In this document: positions 47,065 to 55,317 of the stretch, piece after piece | How positions within the stretch are numbered: the stretch's first letter is position 1 | How the letters are laid out: the number at the start of each line of letters is the position of its first letter | Assembly (NCBI RefSeq): GCF_009696315.1 | Contig: NZ_VUMG01000001.1 | Coordinates: 372,001 to 436,000, forward strand | Direction of reading: 5' to 3' | Source of the DNA: Cutibacterium porci | GTDB taxonomy: Bacteria > Actinomycetota > Actinomycetes > Propionibacteriales > Propionibacteriaceae | DNA: 64,000 bases | Notes under the pieces: model-generated | The model's input: the letters and a program-made list of their open reading frames with translations, nothing else | What the model was told of the DNA's origin: nothing | The model's database searches: none | Program-made: the position numbers and the translations under genes

Positions 47065-48072
47065 TCAAGACCCGTACGTTGCTTTAGCCTTCTCGAGGGC
47101 TGCAACGTAGCCGTTACGCTCATACTCAGCAGTCGACGCATCACTGGGAATGGCGAGCATTCCACGAAGTGTATCGAGGTCGACCTCTTTGCGCTGCAGG
47201 TAGGATTCCAGCCCTTTCTGCAATTCTGCTGCGTACTCGGCGCCGTGGCGCACCAACGCTGACGTGGTCATGACAACGTCAGCTCCAGCAAGCAGGTACT
47301 TGACGACGTCGTCGGCGGTCTCAACACCGGAGGATGCAGCCAGAGACGCGTCAATGCGGCCCGACAACGCAGAAATCCACGTCAATGGCAGGCGAGCATC
47401 GGTCGGGGACGACAGCCACACGCCGGGCTCCACCTGCATTGTCTCGACGTTGATGTCAGGCTGCATGAACCGGTTGAACATCACGAGGGCATCGGCACCA
47501 GCGGCATCTAGCCGAGTCGCCATATTGCCTAGAGCCGAGAAGAACGGTGACAGTTTGACGGCAACTGGCACGCTCACAGCATCCTTGACGGCTTGGGCGA
47601 TCTCGACGTGACGGTCCTCGACTTCCTCGGCGGACTGTTCCAGATCGCCGGGCACCATATAGATATTGCACTCGATGCCTGCCGCACCGGCGTTTTCCAT
47701 CCGCTTGGCGGTATCGACCCACCCGCCGTTTGTCGCGCCGTTGAGGGACCCAATGACGGGGATGTCAACGGCATCGGCGCTGGCCTCAAGGTGGGCGAGG
47801 TAGCGGTCGGTGATGCCTCCCTCATTGCTCGCCACGGTCGGAAAGAAGCTCAGCGATTCGGAGAAGGAGTCCATGTACTCCAGCTCGAGCTCGGCTTGCC
47901 GAGCCTCCTCGTGCCTCACCTGCTCTTCGAACAGGGAGTACATGACGATGGCTCCGACCCCAGCGTCAGCGAGGGCCTTGACCCCGTCGACTTTCTGCTG
48001 GATGGGGCCAGCGGAGGCAACCAATGGCGACCTCAGCGTCAGCCCCATGTACTTGGTGTGAAGATCACTCAT
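47065..48072 (-). CDS. Dihydroorotate dehydrogenase-like flavoprotein (PreA-like)
   Basis: A 335-aa FMN-binding TIM-barrel protein of the class 1 DHOD superfamily (RSPLVASAGPIQQKVDGV, IECNIYMVPGDL, AVKLSPFFSALG, SGVETADDVVKYLLAGADVV). It lacks the C-terminal ferredoxin domain of PreA. It is not expected to be PyrD because it is the last gene of an operon with PFOR and a GltD/PreT-like oxidoreductase. A redox role in pyruvate or pyrimidine metabolism is possible; the substrate is unknown. Confidence 0.8.
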   Translation of the reverse strand: MSDLHTKYMGLTLRSPLVASAGPIQQKVDGVKALADAGVGAIVMYSLFEEQVRHEEARQAELELEYMDSFSESLSFFPTVASNEGGITDRYLAHLEASADAVDIPVIGSLNGATNGGWVDTAKRMENAGAAGIECNIYMVPGDLEQSAEEVEDRHVEIAQAVKDAVSVPVAVKLSPFFSALGNMATRLDAAGADALVMFNRFMQPDINVETMQVEPGVWLSSPTDARLPLTWISALSGRIDASLAASSGVETADDVVKYLLAGADVVMTTSALVRHGAEYAAELQKGLESYLQRKEVDLDTLRGMLAIPSDASTAEYERNGYVAALEKAKATYGS

Positions 48073-48095
48073 GACACGTCATTCCTTCGTGGCTA

Positions 48096-51000
48096 TCAGG
48101 CGCGGTTGGATGAAGCGGCGAACTCGGACATACGGGCGTCGACGGCGAAGTCTTCGGCAGTGCGGGATGCCATCTCGGCGTATTCGGAGTACCGGCGCTC
48201 CACCTGGCGTTGACCCAAATCCAGCATACGTTCGGCCTCTTCAGGATGAGCCTTCTGAAGCATCCGGTAGCGCAGTTCGAGCTTGGTGTATTCCCGCCAC
48301 GTCTGGTCAGGCTTGGGCGAGTCGAGCAGGAACGGGTTGCGCCCCTCGTCGGCCAGCACTGGGTTATAGCGCATCAGCGGCCAGTGTCCGCAGTGGACCG
48401 CCTTGTACTGCTGGTCGAGGCCATTGCGCAGGTCGTAGCCGTGGGCAATGCAGTGGCTGTAGGCAATGATGAGGCTCGGGCCAGGATAGGCCTCGGCCTC
48501 GCGGAAGGCCCGCAAAGTTTGCTGCGGATCGGCGCCCAGGGCCACACGGGCGACGTACACCGACCCGTAGGCGATGGCCTGTAGGGCCATGTCCTTCTTA
48601 GCGGTGGGCTTGCCAGCTGAGGCGAACTTGGCGACGGCACCCAGCGGGGTCGATTTCGACGCCTGACCACCGGTATTGGAATACACCTCGGTGTCAAGGA
48701 CGAGGACGTTGACGTCACGGCCAGAGGCGAGCACGTGGTCGACGCCACCGGAGCCGATGTCGTAGGCCCAACCGTCACCGCCAATGATCCATACCGACCG
48801 GCGCAGCAAATGGTCGGCGACACTCATGAGGTCGCGCACTGCCGGGGTCTGTTCCAGGTCGGCGAGCTTGGCTTGCAGTTCCTGAACGCGGCGTTGCTGG
48901 CTTTGTAGGTCGTGTTCGGTCAGCTGCGGGGCGTGCAACAGATCCTCGACGAGTTCCGGGTCGAGCTGATCCGCCACTTCCTGGAGGCGACGCTTGGCCA
49001 GGTCGGTCTGGACGTTGGCGGCCATACGCATACCGAGGCCAAATTCGGCGTTGTCTTCGAACAGCGAGTTCGACCATGCCGGGCCACGTCCGGACGCATT
49101 CTTGCCCCACGGGGTTGTTGGCAGGTTGCCGCCGTAGATGGAGGAGCAGCCAGTGGCATTCGCCACCTCAGCGCGGTCGCCGAACAGCTGGGTGATGAGC
49201 TTGACGTACGGTGTCTCGCCACATCCTGAGCATGCTCCGGAGAACTCGAAGAGAGGCTCCAGGAACTGGGTTCCTCGTACCGTGGCAAAGTCGACGCGGG
49301 AACGGTCATTAACGGGGATCGTCTCAAAGAATTTCACGTTTTCGCGCTGGACGGTCTTGTCGAGGTGCTCTTCAAGGTTGATGGCCTTGCGGTCGGGTTC
49401 GCCGACCGGATGCGCCGGGCAAGCCTCGACGCACAGTCCGCAGCCGGTGCACTGATCGGGGACGATCTGCAGGGTGTAGCAGGATTCTGGTAGGCCGGCG
49501 GCATTGAGCTCGGCGGACTGGAAGGATTCCGGGGCACCTTCCAACTGGGACTGCGGGTAGTACTTGGCGCGGATGACACCGTGCGGGCAGACGAAGGCGC
49601 AGTTACCGCACTGGATACAGGCGTCGGGCTCCCAGGTGGCGATGACGTCAGACAGGGTGCGCTGCTCGTACTTCGTGGTTCCGGCCGGGTAGGTGCCGTC
49701 GTCAGGTAGTGCCGAGACGGGTAGCAGGTCGCCGAATCCTTCGATCATTCGGGCGGTGACAGTCTTGACGAAGTCTGGGGAGTCCTCGCGCACGGCTGGA
49801 ATGAGGCTGTGGTCGGCGGTCATGTGGTCGGGGATAGTGACTTGGTGCAGATGCTCCAAGGAGGCGTCGACGGCCGCGTGGTTCATCTCGACGATCTTCT
49901 GGGACTTCTTGCCGTAGGTTTTCTGGATCGAGTCCTTGATCTTGGCGATGGCCTCATCCTTGGGAAGCACACCAGATATCGCGAAGAAGCAGGTCTGCAA
50001 AATAGTGTTGGTGCGGTTACGCAGACCCACCTTGCGGGCTACGGACAGAGCGTCGATGGTCCACAGGTCGAGGTGCTTGTCGAGGATCTGACGTTGCATG
50101 GTGTCGGGCAGCTTGTCCCACACCTCATCGGCGTCGTAGGGGGAGTTCAGCAGCACCGTGGTGCCTTCGCGAGCCATCGTCAGAACGTCGATGGACTCCA
50201 GGATTCCCCAAGCATGAATGCCAATGAATCCGGCCTGGCTGACCAGGTAAGGAGCCTCGATCGGTTTGGGTCCGAAACGCAGATGGGAGGTTGTACGCGA
50301 TCCGGATTTCTTGGAGTCGTAGACAAAGTAGCCCTGGGCGTAGGTGTTGGGGTCTGATCCAAGGATTTTGATGGTGTTCTTGTTAGCGCCGACAGTGCCG
50401 TCGGAACCCATGCCATAGAACACTGCGCGAATCGTCTTGGGATCCTCAATGTCGAGCGGCTCCCACGGCAAAGAGATGCCGGTGACGTCGTCGTCGATAC
50501 CGATAGTGAAGCGCGGACGCGGGCTGTCCAGTTCGAGTTCAGCGGCGATCCCGGCCACCATCCCGGGGGTGAACTCCTTCGACGAGATGCCGTAGCGGCC
50601 CCCCGAAACAATTGGCATGGAGTTGCGGGTGCCGCGGGAGTGCGCTTCGGATAGGGCAGTCAGCACGTCCAGGAAGAGGGGCTCGCCGTTCGAGCCGGGC
50701 TCCTTGGTGCGGTCCAGAACGGCGACGGCGCGGGCCGTCTCCGGGATGGCCTTGACGATCTCGGCGGCTGGGAAGGGACGGAACAGGTGCAACTCGACGA
50801 GGCCGAGCTTATGTCCTTGGGCGTTGAGGTGGTCGACGGTGTGCTCGATGGTGCGGGCGCCGGAGCCCATGCACACCATGACTTCAGTGGCTTCGGGGTC
50901 GCCGTGGTATTCGACGATGTGGTACTGCCGTCCGACGACCTGGGCAAACTCGTCCATGAGGGACTGGACGATGCCCGGCACCTTCTCGTAGTACTTGTTC

Positions 51001-51710
51001 GCGGCCTCACGAGCCTGGAAATGGGTGTCCGGGTTCTGGGCAGTACCGCGAATGAACGGGTGAGCAGGGGATAGGGCACGATCTCGGTGGGCGTGGACGA
51101 GGTCGTCAGTGATGAAGTGACGAATATCGTCGTCCGAGAGCATCTCGAGCACGTTGAGTTCGTGGGAGGTGCGGAAGCCGTCAAAGAAGTGAATAAAGGG
51201 CACGCGGGAATGCATCGTGGCGGCCTGGCTGATGAGAGCCAAATCGTGGCATTCCTGTACCGTTGACGAGCACAGCATGGCGAAGCCGGTCTGACGGCAA
51301 GCCATGACGTCTTGGTGGTCGCCGAAGATAGATAGGCCTTGGGCTGCTAGGGAACGCGCGGCGACATGGAAGACCGTGCTGGTGAGCTCGCCAGCGATCT
51401 TGTACATATTCGGAATCATGAGCAGCAGACCTTGGGAGGCCGTGAACGTGGTACTTAGCGCGCCGCCCTGCAGGGCACCATGCATGGCACCAGCGGCACC
51501 ACCTTCGGACTGCATTTCCATGACGGTGGGGATGTCTCCCCAGATGTTTTTGCGCCCAGCGGCAGACCATTCGTCGGCGGTCTCGGCCATCGGGGACGAT
51601 GGGGTGATCGGATAGATCGAGCACAGCTCGTTACAGCGGTAGGCGACCGAGGCGGCGGCGGTGTTGCCGTCGGCAATGGTACGGACGCGGGAGTCAGAGC
51701 TATTTGCCAT
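48096..51710 (-). CDS. nifJ: Pyruvate:ferredoxin (flavodoxin) oxidoreductase
   Basis: A 1,204-aa single-chain PFOR of normal length. It oxidises pyruvate and CoA to acetyl-CoA and CO2, reducing ferredoxin or flavodoxin. The N-terminus has RCNELCSIYPITPSSPMAE. Two 4Fe-4S motifs lie near residues 697 (CIQCGNCAFVCPHG) and 754 (CTGCGLCVEACPAHP). The thiamine diphosphate domain has GDGWAYDIGSGGVDH and DTEVYSNTGGQASKS near residue 980, with GACSGCGETPY before it. It is the middle gene of a three-gene operon, with 15 bp to the upstream gene and 23 bp to the downstream gene. It fits fermentative or microaerobic energy metabolism of propionibacteria. Confidence 0.97.
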   Translation of the reverse strand: MANSSDSRVRTIADGNTAAASVAYRCNELCSIYPITPSSPMAETADEWSAAGRKNIWGDIPTVMEMQSEGGAAGAMHGALQGGALSTTFTASQGLLLMIPNMYKIAGELTSTVFHVAARSLAAQGLSIFGDHQDVMACRQTGFAMLCSSTVQECHDLALISQAATMHSRVPFIHFFDGFRTSHELNVLEMLSDDDIRHFITDDLVHAHRDRALSPAHPFIRGTAQNPDTHFQAREAANKYYEKVPGIVQSLMDEFAQVVGRQYHIVEYHGDPEATEVMVCMGSGARTIEHTVDHLNAQGHKLGLVELHLFRPFPAAEIVKAIPETARAVAVLDRTKEPGSNGEPLFLDVLTALSEAHSRGTRNSMPIVSGGRYGISSKEFTPGMVAGIAAELELDSPRPRFTIGIDDDVTGISLPWEPLDIEDPKTIRAVFYGMGSDGTVGANKNTIKILGSDPNTYAQGYFVYDSKKSGSRTTSHLRFGPKPIEAPYLVSQAGFIGIHAWGILESIDVLTMAREGTTVLLNSPYDADEVWDKLPDTMQRQILDKHLDLWTIDALSVARKVGLRNRTNTILQTCFFAISGVLPKDEAIAKIKDSIQKTYGKKSQKIVEMNHAAVDASLEHLHQVTIPDHMTADHSLIPAVREDSPDFVKTVTARMIEGFGDLLPVSALPDDGTYPAGTTKYEQRTLSDVIATWEPDACIQCGNCAFVCPHGVIRAKYYPQSQLEGAPESFQSAELNAAGLPESCYTLQIVPDQCTGCGLCVEACPAHPVGEPDRKAINLEEHLDKTVQRENVKFFETIPVNDRSRVDFATVRGTQFLEPLFEFSGACSGCGETPYVKLITQLFGDRAEVANATGCSSIYGGNLPTTPWGKNASGRGPAWSNSLFEDNAEFGLGMRMAANVQTDLAKRRLQEVADQLDPELVEDLLHAPQLTEHDLQSQQRRVQELQAKLADLEQTPAVRDLMSVADHLLRRSVWIIGGDGWAYDIGSGGVDHVLASGRDVNVLVLDTEVYSNTGGQASKSTPLGAVAKFASAGKPTAKKDMALQAIAYGSVYVARVALGADPQQTLRAFREAEAYPGPSLIIAYSHCIAHGYDLRNGLDQQYKAVHCGHWPLMRYNPVLADEGRNPFLLDSPKPDQTWREYTKLELRYRMLQKAHPEEAERMLDLGQRQVERRYSEYAEMASRTAEDFAVDARMSEFAASSNRA

Positions 51711-51725
51711 GGTCAGTCCTCCTTC

Positions 51726-53513
51726 TCAGTTCTCGGAGTCGACGGTGAACTTCAGTGAAGCTGACCGTTGTGGATTGGGTTCAGGACGCACCGCCCAGCC
51801 GGGGGTGGGGTTGCCCGATCCTGGCACGGTGGCCGGGTCGGTGCCTTCGGAGATCATGTCGATGGCATGGACGGGGCACTGGTCGAAGCAGGTGGCGCAT
51901 CCGGTGCATTTGTCGTAATCGAATTCGTAACGGTGGCCCTTACCGAGCTTGATAATGGCGTCTTCGGGGCAGGAACCGTAGCAGCCGTCACATTCAAAGC
52001 AGTTACCGCACGACAGGCATCGGCCAGCCTCAAAGTGGGCTTGTTCGTCGGTGAGTCCGCCGACGACCTCGTCGAATCCGACGCGCTGAGTTGGGTCGAG
52101 TTCGGGCTGGTGACGACGCAGGTGGTCGCCGAAGTACCACAGGTTGAGGTCGTTGAAGCCCACCGTGGTGTTCTTCGCGGCTGGGTAGCCGGACTGACGG
52201 TTCAGCCACAGATCGATTTGACGGGCAGCGCGCTTGCCGTGGCCGACGCCGATCGTCACGGTGCGTTCGGAGGGGACGGTATCGCCGCCGGCGAAAATGC
52301 CGGGGACGTCGGTCATGAGCGTTGAGGGGTTGACATCGACGACGTCGTTGCGGAACCTCATACCGGGCATCTTGTGCAGGAAGCCGGTGTCTGCGTCCTG
52401 TCCTACGGCAAGGATGACAGTGTCGGCCTCGAGCTTTTCGTAGCGTCCAGTGCCGCGCGGCTTGCCGTCGTCGTCGAGTTCCATGACCTCGACGGTGAGG
52501 TCGTCACCGACGTCGGTGATGGTGCGCAGCCAGTTCATCTGTACGCCCTCGCGTTCGGCTTCTTCGCGCTCTTCGGCGTGGGCAGGCATCTGGTCGGCCG
52601 TGCGTCGATAGACGACGATGGATTCTTCAGCGCCGAGGCGCTTGGCGACGCGGGCGGCATCCATGGCGGTGTTGCCGCCACCATAGACGGCTACCCGCCG
52701 TCCGATGAGGGGTTTTTCACCGGCGGCGACGTTGTGCAAGAAGCTGACTGCATCGACCATCCGGGATGCGTCGACAGTCGGGATGTCGACGCGCTTGGAT
52801 AGGTGGGCACCAATGGCCACAAAGACGGCGTCGAAACGTCCCTTGGCTTTCTCTTCCATAAGGTCGTTGACGGGGTGGTTGAGGACGATTTTGATGCCGA
52901 GGTCGGTGAGTCGTGCCACTTCGGCGTCAAGGATTTCACGCGGTAGGCGGTATTCAGGGATGCCGTAGCGCATCATGCCGCCGACCTTGTCGCCTGCGTC
53001 GTGAATTTCAACTTCGTGGCCGAGCATCGCCAGGTGGTATGCGGCGGACAGGCCGGCTGGGCCTGCGCCAATGATGAGGACGCGGTGTCCGGAAGGCTCG
53101 GTGGGTTTGGTGAACTTCCAGCCCTTCTCAATGGCGAGGTCACCGAGGTACCGCTCGACGGAGTGGATCGAAACGGCTCCATCGAGTTCGGCACGGTTAC
53201 ACGCCACCTCGCACGGGTGGTAGCAGACGCGCCCGTGGATGGCAGGGAAAGGGTTGTCGGCGGTGAGCTGACGCCAAGCCTTCTCTTCTTCGTGGGCCTT
53301 GATGAGGCGCAGCCACTCCTGAATGTTCTCGCCAGCTGGGCATCCAGCGTTGCACGGGGGGAGCATGTCGAGGTAGACGGGTCTGCGGGTACGGGTTGGG
53401 GTGACGCGACCGGTGGTGCGGGCCAGGTCCGGACGTGCAGTGATGTCCTGGGTTTCCCTGATGACGTACCCGTTGGGGTTGGTGGTGTCACTCGTCATAG
53501 TCTCGGCGCTCAT
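51726..53513 (-). CDS. GltD/PreT-like NAD(P)-dependent FAD/Fe-S oxidoreductase with C-terminal ferredoxin domain
   Basis: A 595-aa protein. The N-terminal Fe-S region has PPCNAGCPAGENIQEW and RVCYHPCEVACNR; the FAD site is GAGPAGLSAAYH (about 146-157); the NAD(P) site is GGGNTAMDAARVAKRLG; the C-terminus carries CLSCGNCFECDGCYGSCP and CTGCATCFDQCPVHAIDM. It is not glutamate synthase: no large subunit is nearby. It probably moves electrons between NAD(P)H and ferredoxin for PFOR. ATG at 53513 has AGGAAG upstream; the in-frame ATG at 53543 gives ten extra residues without a good SD. Confidence 0.85.
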   Translation of the reverse strand: MSAETMTSDTTNPNGYVIRETQDITARPDLARTTGRVTPTRTRRPVYLDMLPPCNAGCPAGENIQEWLRLIKAHEEEKAWRQLTADNPFPAIHGRVCYHPCEVACNRAELDGAVSIHSVERYLGDLAIEKGWKFTKPTEPSGHRVLIIGAGPAGLSAAYHLAMLGHEVEIHDAGDKVGGMMRYGIPEYRLPREILDAEVARLTDLGIKIVLNHPVNDLMEEKAKGRFDAVFVAIGAHLSKRVDIPTVDASRMVDAVSFLHNVAAGEKPLIGRRVAVYGGGNTAMDAARVAKRLGAEESIVVYRRTADQMPAHAEEREEAEREGVQMNWLRTITDVGDDLTVEVMELDDDGKPRGTGRYEKLEADTVILAVGQDADTGFLHKMPGMRFRNDVVDVNPSTLMTDVPGIFAGGDTVPSERTVTIGVGHGKRAARQIDLWLNRQSGYPAAKNTTVGFNDLNLWYFGDHLRRHQPELDPTQRVGFDEVVGGLTDEQAHFEAGRCLSCGNCFECDGCYGSCPEDAIIKLGKGHRYEFDYDKCTGCATCFDQCPVHAIDMISEGTDPATVPGSGNPTPGWAVRPEPNPQRSASLKFTVDSEN

Positions 53514-53662
53514 ACCTAGCTCTTCCTGTTGGAAATGCGGCATTTCAGGTTACGAATGTGGGGCTCACAAGCGAACCTGGAGCCGATGGTAGTCCACATT
53601 TGAAAGGTCGTGCATGTAAGGGTGTGAGAAATGAGATTTGGTGCAGGAATGTTTTCTTAAAC

Positions 53663-53684
53663 AATTGGTTGCAAAAATCCAATT
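53663..53684. promoter_or_regulatory. AT-rich inverted repeat upstream of the PFOR operon
   Basis: AATTGG and CCAATT are separated by 10 bp within an AT-rich stretch (about 53630-53710) in the 283-bp divergent gap before the GltD-like gene and the thiamine-binding protein gene. It may be an operator or upstream promoter element. No known regulator motif is recognised. Confidence 0.35.
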
Positions 53685-53796
53685 ATGAACTATTTCTGTG
53701 TCGTAAATCAGTGGTAGTCCGGGCGCCCAGAACACTCTGTGCTCCTGGCAGGGTAAGGGCGGTGGACTCCCCGATCGATGGTGCAAGACTGGAGTC

Positions 53797-54114
53797 ATGA
53801 TCGTTGCTTTCAGTCTTGTTCCCAGTGGTGGTCGAGCTTCGCGAGAGGACGGCGGCGTCGCGGATGCCGTTGCTGCTGCCGTAAGGGTGGTTCGCGATTC
53901 CGGGCTGCCTAACCGCACCTCGTCGATGTTCACCGAGATCGAGGGGTCGTGGGACGAGGTTATGGACGTCGTCAAGCGGGCGACTGAGGCGGTTGCCGAA
54001 TATGGCACCCGAGTGTCGCTCGTCCTTAAGGCCGATATTCGCCCTGGGCGTACCGGCGAGATGACGGCCAAGCTCGAGCGGCTCCAGGGGGAGTTGGATA
54101 AGCAGCAGAGGTGA
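53797..54114 (+). CDS. Thiamine-binding protein, MTH1187/YkoF-like (DUF77)
   Basis: A 105-aa protein of the thiamine_BP family: MIVAFSLVPSGG at the N-terminus, a GLPNRTSSMFTEIEG core and RVSLVLKADIRPG. Members bind thiamine or hydroxymethylpyrimidine and form dimers or tetramers. The gene is monocistronic and about 9 kb from the ykoE-ykoD riboswitch operon; no THI element is seen upstream. PFOR next door uses thiamine diphosphate, a possible but unproven link. Confidence 0.85.
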   Translation: MIVAFSLVPSGGRASREDGGVADAVAAAVRVVRDSGLPNRTSSMFTEIEGSWDEVMDVVKRATEAVAEYGTRVSLVLKADIRPGRTGEMTAKLERLQGELDKQQR

Positions 54115-54124
54115 TGGCGACCCA

Positions 54125-54901
54125 TCAATCCTTGCCAATGAGCAACGTCTCGTAAGCATTGCGGATGTGCGCTTCGGTGACTTCGGCGGCTCGCTCGGAG
54201 TCGCCGTTCTCGATTGCGGCGAGCATTTCTTTGTGGTCGTTGACGAGACCTTCGCGCCACGTGTCCCAGCCGATGAGGGAATGCTCGGCCTTGAGGATGG
54301 GTAGGTGTACGGCCTTGCGAATGGCCACCGTCAGGTTGCTCATGAGGCGGTTGTCTCCGGCCTCGGCGAGGGCGACGTGAAAGGCAGTGTCAAGGCTGTT
54401 GAAGGAATCTGGCTGCATGGCGTCATGCATCTGGGCAAGGATGTCACTCGCCCGCGCCAAGGGTTCCGGGGCCCGCACCTTCGCCGCTGCGGCGCAGGCG
54501 GCTTTTTCGAGCGCCACGCGAGTCTCGGTGAGATCGGCGAACGAGACGACGTCGAGGGCTAATTGCAGCCGAAGGATGCGTCCCATGGCGTCGGAGGGTC
54601 GGGCGTCGACGCGGGTTCCATTGCCGCGCCCTGTCCCTGACGACAAGATCCCCTGGGCTTCCAAGGCTCGAATGGCCTCCCGAACTGCCCCTCGACTGAC
54701 GCCAAGCGACGTGGCGAGTTCGCGTTCAGGGGGAAGGCGGGAGCCGTTGACCCACCGTCCGGCGAGGATTTCGTCGTCGATGTGACGCATGGCGACCGAG
54801 AACCCTCCCGTTTTTGAGCCGGTGCTCGACTGCGTGGCCGCTGTCGGTCGTCCAGTGTGTGAGTCTGGCTGACCGGAGTCGGCGTCGCGGGTCTGTGTCA
54901 T
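54125..54901 (-). CDS. lldR: GntR/FCD-family regulator of lactate utilisation
   Basis: A 258-aa protein: an unusual N-terminal extension of about 30 Ser/Thr/Gly-rich residues, a GntR winged helix (PPERELATSLGVSRGAVREA, about 57-76) and a C-terminal FCD ligand domain. It is divergent from lctP-lldEFG, whose promoter carries a perfect TGGTCGGACCA operator, so it should repress the operon until L-lactate is present. GAGGA lies about 10 bp before the start. Binding of lactate is inferred from family and position. Confidence 0.87.
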   Translation of the reverse strand: MTQTRDADSGQPDSHTGRPTAATQSSTGSKTGGFSVAMRHIDDEILAGRWVNGSRLPPERELATSLGVSRGAVREAIRALEAQGILSSGTGRGNGTRVDARPSDAMGRILRLQLALDVVSFADLTETRVALEKAACAAAAKVRAPEPLARASDILAQMHDAMQPDSFNSLDTAFHVALAEAGDNRLMSNLTVAIRKAVHLPILKAEHSLIGWDTWREGLVNDHKEMLAAIENGDSERAAEVTEAHIRNAYETLLIGKD

Positions 54902-55140
54902 GACTGGGGTCCTCGTCGCAGAAGTGATGTGGTGGCATCAGCCGTTTATTTTATGTCCACCCCATGAATAGCGGGTGATCTCACGGTATTTCGACGTTTC
55001 CCCTCTCGGTGTGGAGCGGGGTCATTGCGGGCTGATTTTTAAGGGTGGCAGTAGCTCTGAGGTGTCAACGCTAATGGCCTATTTATGGGGTCAGCGAGAA
55101 GGCCTCGGGGTGTGAGGTAGAAATACCGACGACGTGGTCG

Positions 55141-55159
55141 ATAGGTTAGGCAAACCTTA
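55141..55159. promoter_or_regulatory. DtxR/IdeR-type iron box in the lldR-lctP intergenic region
   Basis: ATAGGTTAGGCAAACCTTA matches 15 of 19 positions of the DtxR consensus (TTAGGTTAGCCTAACCTAA), with both AGGTT/AACCT half-sites kept. It lies about 50 bp upstream of the predicted lctP -35 box and 240 bp from lldR. No DtxR gene is in the window. Confidence 0.6.
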
Positions 55160-55207
55160 ATTATGCACAAATGACTGTGAAATTGGCGACGAATTGAACG
55201 GAAGTGC

Positions 55208-55237
55208 TTGACGACTATCGCAGAATGGTCCTACCGT
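55208..55237 (+). promoter_or_regulatory. Predicted lctP promoter
   Basis: TTGACG (55208-55213), 18 bp, then TACCGT (55232-55237). The -35 box is near consensus; the -10 box is weak. The LldR operator begins 5 bp after the -10 box, over the expected transcription start. Confidence 0.5.
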
Positions 55238-55241
55238 ATTA

Positions 55242-55254
55242 TTGGTCGGACCAA
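55242..55254. promoter_or_regulatory. LldR operator
   Basis: TTGGTCGGACCAA is a perfect palindrome with 6-bp arms around a central G. Its core fits the TNGTNNNACNA motif known for actinobacterial LldR. It overlaps the predicted transcription start of lctP, which is right for repression. Confidence 0.75.
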
Positions 55255-55317
55255 ATCGGTTCGACCTTGCCAGCGGTTAGCCGACCGTAGGCAGTAGTTG
55301 AACAACGGAGTTCTTCG

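Noticed and set aside
46889-47110. Small plus-strand frame in the 46.5-47.1 kb gap
   Set aside because: Crosses the PFOR operon terminator and overlaps the DHOD-like gene; no SD.
47065-48072. Biosynthetic dihydroorotate dehydrogenase (pyrD)
   Set aside because: Operon context with PFOR and the divergent DHOD-like sequence argue against the pyrimidine biosynthesis enzyme.
51726-53513. Glutamate synthase small subunit (gltD)
   Set aside because: No GltB gene is near, the C-terminus has an extra ferredoxin domain and the operon partner is PFOR.
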